A DNA stretch of 64,000 nucleotides, taken from the NCBI GenBank assembly GCA_037384065.1, contig JARROJ010000006.1, positions 1-64,000 on the forward strand, in the 5' to 3' direction. Source of the DNA: JABDPF01 sp037384065. Its GTDB lineage: Bacteria; Pseudomonadota; Gammaproteobacteria; Xanthomonadales; SZUA-36. Numbering within the stretch: the first letter of the stretch is position 1; each line of letters starts with the position of its first letter. Made by a program: the position numbers and the translations under genes. Shown here in pieces: positions 52,853-61,023 of this stretch. The notes below the pieces were generated by a model. That model had not been told where the DNA came from. It saw only the letters and a program-made list of their open reading frames with translations, and made no database searches.

Positions 52853-53548
52853 ATGTATACCCTCTATATCGGCAACAAGAACTACTCCTCGTGGTCACTG
52901 CGCCCGTGGGTGCTGATGCAGGCCCTGGGCATCGCATTCGAGGAGCGCCTGGTCCCGTTCGAGGAAGGCGCCAACTGGAAACGCTTCCGGGATTTCTCGC
53001 AGAGCGGCCTGGTGCCCTGCCTGCACGACGGCGATACCGTCGTCTGGGATTCGCTGGCGATCACGGAGTACCTGGCCGAGGCGCACCCGGGCGTCTGGCC
53101 GGCCGACCGCGAAGCCCGCGCCTGGGCCCGCAGCGTCGTCTGCGAGATGCATTCGGGGTTCCTGGCGTTGCGGTCGATCTGCCCGATGAACTGCGGCATC
53201 CGCGCCGAACTCGACCGGATTCCAAAGGCGCTGCGGCGCGATTTGCACCGCATCGACGAGATCTGGACCGAGGGCCAGCTGCAGCACGGCGGCCCGTTCC
53301 TGGCCGGCCGGGCGTTCAGCGCGGTCGACGCGTTCTACGCCCCCGTCGCCTTCCGGATGCAGAGTTACGGGCTGAAACTCGGCGCGCGCGCCACGGCGTA
53401 CGCAGGACACCTGCTGGAGCAGTCGGCCATGCGCGACTGGTACGCCGCGGCGCTGGCCGAACCCTGGCGCGAGGCGCACCACGAGGCCGAGATCACCGAA
53501 CACGGTCGAATCGTCGACGACCTGCGGCAGCCCGCGCCGGGCCCATGA
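52853..53548 (+). CDS. Glutathione S-transferase
   Basis: 231 residues from ATG 52853. N-terminal thioredoxin-like domain: LYIGNKNYSSWSLRPWVLMQ (Ser/Tyr near residue 12 may activate glutathione), GLVPCLHDGDTVVWDSLAITEYLAE where the SerAla glutathione-binding turn is conserved. Helical C-terminal domain with FLAGRAFSAVDAFYAPVAFR. Detoxification or isomerisation of an unknown electrophile. ATGA overlap with the YbaK gene. Confidence 0.92.
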   Translation: MYTLYIGNKNYSSWSLRPWVLMQALGIAFEERLVPFEEGANWKRFRDFSQSGLVPCLHDGDTVVWDSLAITEYLAEAHPGVWPADREARAWARSVVCEMHSGFLALRSICPMNCGIRAELDRIPKALRRDLHRIDEIWTEGQLQHGGPFLAGRAFSAVDAFYAPVAFRMQSYGLKLGARATAYAGHLLEQSAMRDWYAAALAEPWREAHHEAEITEHGRIVDDLRQPAPGP

Positions 53549-54012
53549 CCCCGGCGGTCGAACTGCTGCGCGCCCGCGGCGTCGCGCACGCCCTGCACGA
53601 GTACGAACACGACCCCGCCGCGCCGTCCTATGGCCTCGAAGCGGCCGAAAAAATCGGCATGCATCCCGACCGCGTGTTCAAGACCCTGGTGGTGCGCCTG
53701 GACCATCGGCGACTGGCGGTCGCGGTCGTGCCGGTATCCGGCCCCCTCAACCTGAAGCGAATGGCGAAGGCCTGCGCGGCGCGCAAGGCCGCGATGGCCG
53801 CGACGGAGGACGTTCAGCGCGCCACCGGCTACGTACCCGGCGGCGTCAGTCCGCTCGGCCAGAAACGGCCGTTGCCGACGGTGATCGACGCGACGGCCGC
53901 CGGTTACGAAACCGTGTGCGTCAGCGGCGGGCGCCGCGGCCTCGACGTCGAACTGTCACCCGGCGATCTGCGTGATCTGCTCGACGCCGAGTTCGCGGAC
54001 ATCCGCGGCTGA
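53545..54012 (+). CDS. ybaK: Cys-tRNA(Pro)/Cys-tRNA(Cys) deacylase YbaK
   Basis: 155 residues, ATG overlapping the GST stop. YbaK/EbsC motifs: HDPAAPSYGLEAAEKIG, RVFKTLVVRLD with the active-site Lys, LNLKRMAKACAARKAAMA, GYVPGGVSPLGQKRPLPTVID. It removes misacylated cysteine from tRNA(Pro). Two-gene unit with GST. Confidence 0.93.
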   Translation: MTPAVELLRARGVAHALHEYEHDPAAPSYGLEAAEKIGMHPDRVFKTLVVRLDHRRLAVAVVPVSGPLNLKRMAKACAARKAAMAATEDVQRATGYVPGGVSPLGQKRPLPTVIDATAAGYETVCVSGGRRGLDVELSPGDLRDLLDAEFADIRG

Positions 54013-54037
54013 CGGCCCGGGCCCGCACGGCGCGGTC

Positions 54038-55687
54038 TCACTCGGGCTTCTCGGCGGGCGCCGCGTACCAGTTTTCCGGCGGCACGACCTTGGGCCGGTC
54101 CGGGTCGGCCACGTAAGCCGGTGACATGATCTGCACGCCGTGCTCGTTGAAAACGTCCTGGATGTTGGCGTGCAGGGCGGAGTACAGCTGCGGCATGCGC
54201 CGTGGATCGTTGCAGTAGGCGTTGATCTCGTACGTCGCCGCAAAGTCGCCCAGCGCGGTCTGCAGCACGAACGGCGCGCGCGCGGTGTCGAGTCCGTCCG
54301 TGCGCCGCGCGGCTTCGACCAGCATGGCTTCCACCTGCCGCCAGGGCACGTCGTAACCGATGCCGACCGGCGTGTGCAGCACCAGGCCGTCGCTGCGAGC
54401 CAGTTGCGAGTAGTTGGTCACGTCCATGTTGAGGATGTTCGAGTTGGGGATGACCACCGCTTCGTTTTTCGCCGTGCGCACGCGCGTAACCATCAGTTTC
54501 ATGTCGTCCACGATGCCTTCGGTTTCGCCGATCCGGATGCGGTCGCCTTCGCGGAACGCCCCGCGATAGGTCATCGTCAATCCGGCGATGGTGTTCGAAA
54601 CGAACGACGAGGACCCCAGCGACAACAGCACGCCGAGGAACACCGAAACGCCCTTGAAGGCCAGCGAATCCGATCCCGGTATGTAGGGATAGGCAATCAC
54701 CACGGCGAACGCGATCACCAGCAACCGGACCAGCTTGAAGGTCGGCATCGCCCAGTCCTTCTCGAAGCCTTCGAGGTCGATCAGGCCGCGTTCGATCGAC
54801 ACGAAAAACGCTCGGATCAGCTTGAGCAGGTAGCGCACCACCAGCCACAACACCACCAGGAACGCCAGGTCGGGCAGCTCCGCAACGAACCCCGCGCCGA
54901 GCGCGCGCAGCGGGTCCAGCACAACGCTCAGCAACATGCGCGCCGCCGGCCGCGTCCACGGGAACAGGCTGAGCACGGTGTTGAGGTAAAAATACGTCAA
55001 CAGCAGGTAGGCCATCAGACGCAGCAATCGCAAAGCGCCCGCGACCACGGCCCACATCTGCCCGGCGTGCAGCAGATTGCGGGACTTGCTGGCCAGTTCG
55101 CGCACGCTGCGGCGCACCCGCCGCCCCGCCCGACCGAGCAGCCAGCGGAATACGCGCCGTGTGATCCACAGCAATACCAGGAATACGGCCGTCGCGACCA
55201 GCGCGACCAGGCCGTTTCTCAGCAGGCGGTCCAGGCCGCGGACCGCGCGGTATTCGGTGATCGCGCGAGCGATGTTCTCGACCACCGCGAAGGCCAGCAA
55301 CTTGCGATCGACGCGCTCCAGCTCGGCGTCGACATCGAGAACCCGGTACACCGGACGATCGCCGGCGAGGATTGCGCTGCTGTCGTCGGTTTCCTCGATG
55401 CGCAACGTGGCGACATCGAAATCCTTGTCCCGCGCCAGTTCGACGATGCGGGCGCGGATGTCGGCCGCGCGCCGTTCCGCCGGGTAGGCCGACACGCCGC
55501 GAACCTGAAACAGCGTCTCGCCGTCCAGCACGACCGGGGCGACCTGATCGGGCGATGCGTCCGCCGACGCGACGGAATCCTGCGCGGCCAACGGCATCGC
55601 GCAGGTCGCGGCGAGAGCCAGGATCACGAACCATCGTGACAGGGATGCCTGCCACGCGCGTTTCGGTGCATTGATATCCGGATTCAT
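54038..55687 (-). CDS. Mechanosensitive channel of the MscS family, extended N-terminus
   Basis: 549 residues from ATG 55687, with GAGGAGG upstream. A signal peptide (FVILALAATCAMPLAA), a periplasmic domain of about 100 residues, then several membrane helices; the pore-lining TM3 and beta domain are SDSLAFKGVSVFLGVLLSLG, SNTIAGLTMTYRGAFREGDR and VIPNSNILNMDVTNYS. Opens under membrane tension to release solutes in hypo-osmotic shock. It is divergent from a GH13_18/HAD pair that may handle a compatible solute. Confidence 0.93.
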   Translation of the reverse strand: MNPDINAPKRAWQASLSRWFVILALAATCAMPLAAQDSVASADASPDQVAPVVLDGETLFQVRGVSAYPAERRAADIRARIVELARDKDFDVATLRIEETDDSSAILAGDRPVYRVLDVDAELERVDRKLLAFAVVENIARAITEYRAVRGLDRLLRNGLVALVATAVFLVLLWITRRVFRWLLGRAGRRVRRSVRELASKSRNLLHAGQMWAVVAGALRLLRLMAYLLLTYFYLNTVLSLFPWTRPAARMLLSVVLDPLRALGAGFVAELPDLAFLVVLWLVVRYLLKLIRAFFVSIERGLIDLEGFEKDWAMPTFKLVRLLVIAFAVVIAYPYIPGSDSLAFKGVSVFLGVLLSLGSSSFVSNTIAGLTMTYRGAFREGDRIRIGETEGIVDDMKLMVTRVRTAKNEAVVIPNSNILNMDVTNYSQLARSDGLVLHTPVGIGYDVPWRQVEAMLVEAARRTDGLDTARAPFVLQTALGDFAATYEINAYCNDPRRMPQLYSALHANIQDVFNEHGVQIMSPAYVADPDRPKVVPPENWYAAPAEKPE

Positions 55688-55888
55688 GAAGGCCTCCTCG
55701 ATCGACGGCGCTATTCTGGCACAGGAATTGTGCGGCGACACCGTTGTCGATCGGATGCCACGCCCGTCGCGGCGGGGGCGGCAGCGGCCGCCTTCAGAAA
55801 ACGGCGGTTTTCTGTAGAATACCGGCCTGTTCGCAGGCGGTACGTCCGCCGATCCCTGCGCCGCGTGCGCGCCGATCGACAAAAACTT

Positions 55889-57655
55889 ATGACCCATCAA
55901 CTCGACGATGCGATCCCGCCGTTGCCCGACGGTGTGATGTTCAACGCATATCCCGACAGCATCGGCGCCCGCCTGGGCGACACCATGCAGCTGCTGGCCG
56001 ACACGTCGCTGCGCGACGTGTTTTCACTGTTCTACGTGCTGCCGACCTTTTTCAACAGCGACCTGGACCGGGGCTTTTCGATCATCGACTACGATCTGAA
56101 CGAGGAACTCGTGTCCGCGTGCGACCTCGGCGCCGCTTCCGTGCTGGGCCTCGACTTCAAGTTCGACCTCGTGCTCAACCACATGTCGGTGGCCTCGCCC
56201 CAGTTCCGCGACCTGCTCGCGAACGGCGACGACTCGCCGTACCGCGATTTCTTCATCGACTGGAATGCCTTCTGGGACGGGCATGGCGAGATGGGGCCGA
56301 ACGGTTACATCATTCCGGAGCAGCGCTATCTCGACCGCCTGTTCATGCGCAAGCCGGAGCTGCCGATCCTGAAGGTCCGTTTTCCCGACGGCTCCGAACG
56401 TCCGTACTGGAACACGTTCTACCAGGAAATCAATTACCGTCCGCTGGCGGCGGGGAGCCTGTCCGGTATCGAGGGGCTGTCCTCGCAACAGGCGCAGCTG
56501 CTCACGGCGGTGATCAACACCGCCATCGCGGCCGGCGAGAACCCGACCCGGATCGATCTGGGCGAATTCGAACCGTATGCGGACGCGGTGCACGAGGTGG
56601 TCGAGGAGAACCGCGAGTACCTCGGGCAGATGGATCTGAACGCGCAATCCGAAACGGTCTGGGATTTTTACGACGAGACGCTGGGCAAGTTGCGCACCTA
56701 CGGCGCGCGGCTGGTCCGGCTCGACGCCTTCGCCTACCTGCACAAGGCCGTCGGCGAGACCAATTTCTTCAACAAGCCCGGCACCTGGGACTATCTGGAC
56801 CGCCTGAAAACGCTGGCGGCGCGGCATGGCCTGACCCTGCTTCCCGAGATCCATGCCGAGTACGGCAGCGGCCTGCACGAAGAGGTCGCAGCGAACGGCT
56901 TCCCGGTCTACGACTTTTTCCTGCCCGGGCTGTTGATCGATGCGCTCGACCGCGGCGTCAACGGTCCGCTGCTGCGCTGGATCCGCGAGTTGCTCGACAA
57001 AGGCATTCAAACCGTGAACATGCTGGGCTGCCATGACGGCATTCCCGTGCTGGATCTGCGCGGCAAGGAAGTCAACGGCGTCTATCGCGAGGGGCTGCTC
57101 AGCGACGCGGAGATCCAGGCCGTCATCGACCGGATTCTGGAGCGCGGCGGGCGGATCAAGAATCTCTACGGCAGCAACGGCAAAAAGATCGCCTACTACC
57201 AGGTCAACGCCACGTACTTCAGCGCGCTGGGCGAGGACAACCAGAAACTGCTGCTGGCGCGGGCGATACAGCTGTTCACCCCCGGTATTCCGCAGGTGTG
57301 GTATCTCGACCTGTTCGCCGGCCGGAACGACTACGCGGCGGCGGACCGCGGCGGCACCGGCGGACACAAGGAGATCAACCGCACCGGCCTGTCGATGAAC
57401 GACATCCAGAAGGGCCTCGGCCGGGCGATCGTGCTCGACCAGCTGGAACTGCTGCGGCTGCGCAACACGCACCCGGCGTTCGGCGGCGACCTGGAGATCG
57501 AGGACACCGCGCCGCACGAGCTGCGCCTGCGCTGGCGCAAGGGCCCGGCGACGGCGACGCTCGACGCCGATCTGCAAAGTCACCGTTTCTGCGTGCGCTG
57601 GACGGATGGGCCGGCCGGCGAAATCACGATGCAGTTCCCGCGCGACTGCCCCTGA
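55889..57655 (+). CDS. GH13_18 alpha-glucoside phosphorylase (sucrose phosphorylase family)
   Basis: 588 residues from ATG 55889. The alpha-amylase-fold retains the catalytic nucleophile Asp279 in RLVRLDAFAYLHKAVGE and the acid/base Glu320 in LLPEIHAEYG; LGLDFKFDLVLNHMS is the conserved region I and NMLGCHDGIPVLD region IV with the transition-state Asp. RLDAFAY with PGTWDYLDRLK is the form found in bacterial sucrose, sucrose-6-phosphate, glucosylglycerate and glucosylglycerol phosphorylases. Cytoplasmic, yields glucose-1-phosphate. The next gene is a sugar phosphatase, so the true substrate may be a phosphorylated or osmolyte glucoside rather than sucrose. Confidence 0.88.
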   Translation: MTHQLDDAIPPLPDGVMFNAYPDSIGARLGDTMQLLADTSLRDVFSLFYVLPTFFNSDLDRGFSIIDYDLNEELVSACDLGAASVLGLDFKFDLVLNHMSVASPQFRDLLANGDDSPYRDFFIDWNAFWDGHGEMGPNGYIIPEQRYLDRLFMRKPELPILKVRFPDGSERPYWNTFYQEINYRPLAAGSLSGIEGLSSQQAQLLTAVINTAIAAGENPTRIDLGEFEPYADAVHEVVEENREYLGQMDLNAQSETVWDFYDETLGKLRTYGARLVRLDAFAYLHKAVGETNFFNKPGTWDYLDRLKTLAARHGLTLLPEIHAEYGSGLHEEVAANGFPVYDFFLPGLLIDALDRGVNGPLLRWIRELLDKGIQTVNMLGCHDGIPVLDLRGKEVNGVYREGLLSDAEIQAVIDRILERGGRIKNLYGSNGKKIAYYQVNATYFSALGEDNQKLLLARAIQLFTPGIPQVWYLDLFAGRNDYAAADRGGTGGHKEINRTGLSMNDIQKGLGRAIVLDQLELLRLRNTHPAFGGDLEIEDTAPHELRLRWRKGPATATLDADLQSHRFCVRWTDGPAGEITMQFPRDCP

Positions 57656-57670
57656 CACGGAGCCAAGGCA

Positions 57671-58486
57671 ATGAACCTACTCGCAACGGACATGGACCGC
57701 ACGCTGCTGCCCAACGGTCACTGGGCGGCGGACGCCGAAGCCATCGACCTGTTCAATCGGCTGACCCGCGAGCACGGCATCCCGGTGGTGTACGTCACCG
57801 GACGGAATCTTGCGCTGACCGAGGCCGCCGTCGACGAATTCGGCGTGCGCCGACCGGACATCCTGATCGGCGACGTCGGCACGTCGATCCGCCATTACGA
57901 GGACGGCGCCTGGCGCTTCGATGACGGCTGGATCGCCCACGTGCAGCGCGTCAGCCCACGCTGGGACGCGGCCGCCATCCGGCAGGCCGTCGCGGATATC
58001 GACGGCCTGCGCGAGCAGGAACCCGAGCACCAGAACCCCTTCAAACAGAGCTACTACGCCGACGCCGCGCGCAAGGACGCGATCCTCGCCGCCGTCGACG
58101 AGCGCGTCGCAGGGCGCCACGACGAGGTCATCATTTACAGCTACGACTCGCTCGACGACAAGGGCCTTATCGATTTCCTGCCGAACAGCGCGACCAAGCA
58201 GACGGCGCTCGAGTATGTCGCCGACGCCGCCGGCTGCGCGCACCGCGACGTCGTCTTCTGCGGCGACAGCGGCAACGACATCTTCCCGCTCACGGCGGGG
58301 TTTTCAGGCGTGCTGGTGCGAAACGCGGACGAGCAGCTGGTCGCCAACGTGCGCGCCGCCATGGCGCGCGATCCGGCGCTGCGCGTTTACTTCGCGCAGG
58401 GCGGCTTTCGCGGGCTGAACGGGTACTACACCAGCGGCGTGCTCGAAGGCGCGAATCACTACGGCCTGTTCGACGGAACCCCCTGA
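57671..58486 (+). CDS. HAD-IIB sugar phosphatase (sucrose-/glucosylglycerol-phosphatase-like)
   Basis: 271 residues. HAD motif I LATDMDRTLLPNG with Asp7 and Asp9, motif II VVYVTGRNLALT, motif III lysine in SATKQTALEYV, and motif IV VVFCGDSGNDIFPL. The HAD-IIB cap and the SPP-like sequence place it with sucrose-6-phosphatase and mannosyl/glucosylglycerate phosphatases. It starts 15 bases after the GH13_18 gene. The 3' end overlaps the end of the convergent ubiT gene by 28 bases. Confidence 0.9.
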   Translation: MNLLATDMDRTLLPNGHWAADAEAIDLFNRLTREHGIPVVYVTGRNLALTEAAVDEFGVRRPDILIGDVGTSIRHYEDGAWRFDDGWIAHVQRVSPRWDAAAIRQAVADIDGLREQEPEHQNPFKQSYYADAARKDAILAAVDERVAGRHDEVIIYSYDSLDDKGLIDFLPNSATKQTALEYVADAAGCAHRDVVFCGDSGNDIFPLTAGFSGVLVRNADEQLVANVRAAMARDPALRVYFAQGGFRGLNGYYTSGVLEGANHYGLFDGTP

Positions 58487-58989
58487 GGCCGCAGCGGCGC
58501 GACGCCCGCGTCCGACAGCGCGCCGATCACGCGACCGAGGCCCTGCAGGAACGCCCTGAGCGGCGGCGGCAGGTCGTCCCAGTCCATGCTGTCGATCGTG
58601 TTCTTCAGGCCGAGTCCGAGCTCCGTGTCGCCCTCGATCCTGATGCGGCGCTGGAAAAACAGCGTGTCGTGATCGGCCCGCCGCGTGGCCAGCAGCGCGA
58701 AGTCCGGCAGCTCGCCGCTGATGGACACATCCTCCGCCAGCGCGGGATCGACGGCGGTGAACCCGTCCGCGGCGGCTTCGAGCAGCCAGTTTAGCCGGGC
58801 GTCGGTCACGCGGACGCGAATCCGGCGACCGGCCAGGAAGTCCAGCTCACCGTTTTCGAGCGGGATTCGAAACGCCCGGTTCAGCGCGCTCTGCAGGACC
58901 GGCGCCTGGACGGCGTACGGCACGACCCGGCCCGGCCACGCAACGACGTGACGGGCGACACGGTGAACGCTTTCGGGAATCTGCGGCAT
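58459..58989 (-). CDS. ubiT: UbiT, SCP2-domain ubiquinone biosynthesis factor
   Basis: 176 residues from ATG 58989, with GGAGAC seven bases upstream. The SCP2 lipid-binding domain spans most of it: LDFLAGRRIRVRVTDARLNW, DVSISGELPDFALLATRRAD, DTLFFQRRIRIEGDTELGLG and LKNTIDSMDWDDLP. UbiT binds the polyprenyl intermediates and is required for ubiquinone synthesis without oxygen together with UbiU and UbiV. It is divergent from ubiU, and an FNR-like box sits between them. Confidence 0.93.
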   Translation of the reverse strand: MPQIPESVHRVARHVVAWPGRVVPYAVQAPVLQSALNRAFRIPLENGELDFLAGRRIRVRVTDARLNWLLEAAADGFTAVDPALAEDVSISGELPDFALLATRRADHDTLFFQRRIRIEGDTELGLGLKNTIDSMDWDDLPPPLRAFLQGLGRVIGALSDAGVAPLRPQGVPSNRP

Positions 58990-59014
58990 GTACGGGTCTC
59001 CGACCGGGGCCTTC

Positions 59015-59082
59015 AGTATAGGAAGGCCATCGCGCCGGCGGTTGATTCCGGTCAACACGGGGCCGGATCGGCCCACTAGAAT
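59015..59082. promoter_or_regulatory. Divergent ubiT/ubiU promoter with FNR-type box
   Basis: TTGATTCCGGTCAA (59042-59055) matches the FNR consensus TTGATnnnnATCAA at nine of ten fixed positions. To the right, after 21 bases, TAGAAT (59077-59082) matches five of six -10 positions before ubiU. To the left, after 21 bases, TATACT (59020 down to 59015, minus strand) matches five of six before ubiT. This is class II geometry (box centred close to -41.5) for both, so one dimer could activate both genes under low oxygen. Confidence 0.8.
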
Positions 59083-59111
59083 GAAGTGCCTGTACCGACA
59101 CGGAAACCCGC

Positions 59112-60110
59112 ATGGAACTCGTCTGCCCGGCAGGCAACCTGCCGTCGCTGAAAGCCGCGATCGAAAACGGCGCCGACGCCGTGTACGTCGGTTTCCGCGA
59201 TGACACCAACGCACGCCACTTCGCCGGGCTGAATTTCAGCGACCGAACCTTCCACCGCGGGCTCGAGTACGTGCACCGCCACGGGCGCCGGCTCTTCGTG
59301 GCCGTCAACACCTACCCCCGCCCGGGCAATTTCGATCGCTGGCAGGCCGCGGTGGACCAGGCCGCCGAGGCCGGTGTCGACGCCCTGATCCTGGCCGATC
59401 CCGGCGTCATGGACTACGCGGTCGAGCGCTGGCCTGAACTGCGCCTGCACCTGTCCGTGCAGGGCTCGGTCACGACCGCCGACGGCATCCGCTTCTTCCA
59501 CGAGAATTTCGGCATACGCCGCGTCATTCTGCCGCGCGTGCTGTCACTGCGGCAGGTGGCCCGGGTCGTCGCGGATTCACCGGTGCCGGTCGAAACCTTC
59601 GGCTTCGGCAGCCTCTGCGTCATGGTCGAGGGCCGGTGCCTGCTGTCCAGCTACGCCACCGGGCGATCGCCGAACACCTACGGGGCCTGCTCGCCGGCCT
59701 CGCACGTCCGCTGGGAGGAAACGGCGGACGGCGGCACGGACACCCGGCTGGGTGGCGTGCTGATCGACCACTACGGTCCCGCGGAAAAAGCCGGCTACCC
59801 GACCTTGTGCAAGGGCCGGTTCCGGGTCGGCGACCACACGTTCTATGCGCTGGAGGAACCGACCAGCCTGAACACGCTGTCGATCCTGCCGCAGCTGCAG
59901 GACATCGGCGTCGCGGCGATCAAGGTCGAGGGCCGGCAGCGCAGCCCGGCCTACGTCGCGCAGGTCACCGCCGTCATGCGCGAAGCGATCGACGCCTGCC
60001 GGCGCGATCCGCAGGGGTACGCACCGCAGGCGGCGTGGATGAAAGCGCTCGGCGAGGTATCGGAAGGCGCGCAGACCACGCTCGGCGCCTACCATCGGCC
60101 CTGGCAATGA
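59112..60110 (+). CDS. ubiU: UbiU, O2-independent ubiquinone hydroxylation protein (U32 family)
   Basis: 332 residues. The N-terminus MELVCPAGNLPSLKAAIENG is the U32 peptidase-like start. Four cysteines at 169, 176, 193 and 233 (SLCVMVEGRCLLSS, TYGACSP, TLCKGRF) correspond to the four [4Fe-4S] ligands of E. coli UbiU. With UbiV it hydroxylates the ubiquinone ring anaerobically, using prephenate as oxygen donor. First gene of ubiU-ubiV-ubiD. Confidence 0.97.
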   Translation: MELVCPAGNLPSLKAAIENGADAVYVGFRDDTNARHFAGLNFSDRTFHRGLEYVHRHGRRLFVAVNTYPRPGNFDRWQAAVDQAAEAGVDALILADPGVMDYAVERWPELRLHLSVQGSVTTADGIRFFHENFGIRRVILPRVLSLRQVARVVADSPVPVETFGFGSLCVMVEGRCLLSSYATGRSPNTYGACSPASHVRWEETADGGTDTRLGGVLIDHYGPAEKAGYPTLCKGRFRVGDHTFYALEEPTSLNTLSILPQLQDIGVAAIKVEGRQRSPAYVAQVTAVMREAIDACRRDPQGYAPQAAWMKALGEVSEGAQTTLGAYHRPWQ

Positions 60111-60123
60111 CGGAGGCGGAACG

Positions 60124-61023
60124 ATGAAACTTTCGCTCGGACCGATTCCCTGGTTCTGGGCGCGCGATCGCGTGTTCGATTTTTACCGGGCCGTCGCCGA
60201 CAGCCCGGCCGACATCGTCTGCCTGGGCGAGGTCGTGTGCGCCAAGCGCCGCGAGCTGACGACCGAGGACTGGTTCGCCATCGCCCGCGCGTTGCGCGCC
60301 GCCGGCAAGGACGTCGTGTTGTCGACGCTGACGCTCGTCGAGGCCGCGTCGGAAGCGGCGCAGGTCCGGCGCCTGTGCGAAAACGGCGAATTTCCGGTCG
60401 AAGCCAACGACTTCACCGCAATCCGGTACCTGACGGCTGCCAGGGCCGCCTTTTCGACCGGCCCGTCGGTCAACATCTACAACCACCGCAGCCTGGCGCT
60501 GCTCGCGCGGCAGGGCCTGCGGCGCTGGGTGTTGCCGGTCGAACTCGGCCTCGACGCGCTGGCCGAACTCCAGGCGCGGCGCCCGAACGGGGTCGAAACC
60601 GAGGTGTTCGCCTTTGGCCGCCTGCCCCTGGCCTGGTCGGCCCGCTGTTTCACGGCGCGTTCGGACGACCTGCCCAAGGACGACTGCCGCTTTCGGTGCC
60701 TGGACTACCCCGACGGCCGCCTGCTGCGAACGCGCGAGGACGAAGCCTTCCTCGTGCTCAACGGCATCCAGACGCTGTCCGCGCGCACCCACCAGGCGCT
60801 GGACGCCTTTGACGAACTGGCCGAACGGGGCGTGGACGTGCTTCGCATCAGCCCGCAGGCCGAGGTGACGCTCGCGGTGCTGGGCCTGTTCGACGAGGCG
60901 CGCAACGGCGGCGACCGGGCCGCGCTGGCCGCGCGCCTCGACGCGCTGCTGCCCGGCGGCGCATGCAGCGGTTACCTGCACGACCGGGCCGGGATGGATC
61001 ATGGGCATTCGCACGCTGCTTGA
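60124..61023 (+). CDS. ubiV: UbiV, O2-independent ubiquinone hydroxylation protein
   Basis: 299 residues, GGAGG upstream. The cluster cysteines Cys39 (LGEVVCAKRRE), Cys175 (SARCFTARS), Cys188 and Cys192 (DDCRFRCLDYP) have the C-X12-C-X3-C spacing of E. coli UbiV. Forms a heterodimer with UbiU, each with one [4Fe-4S] cluster. Thirteen bases after ubiU; the 3' end overlaps ubiD by 23 bases. Confidence 0.97.
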   Translation: MKLSLGPIPWFWARDRVFDFYRAVADSPADIVCLGEVVCAKRRELTTEDWFAIARALRAAGKDVVLSTLTLVEAASEAAQVRRLCENGEFPVEANDFTAIRYLTAARAAFSTGPSVNIYNHRSLALLARQGLRRWVLPVELGLDALAELQARRPNGVETEVFAFGRLPLAWSARCFTARSDDLPKDDCRFRCLDYPDGRLLRTREDEAFLVLNGIQTLSARTHQALDAFDELAERGVDVLRISPQAEVTLAVLGLFDEARNGGDRAALAARLDALLPGGACSGYLHDRAGMDHGHSHAA

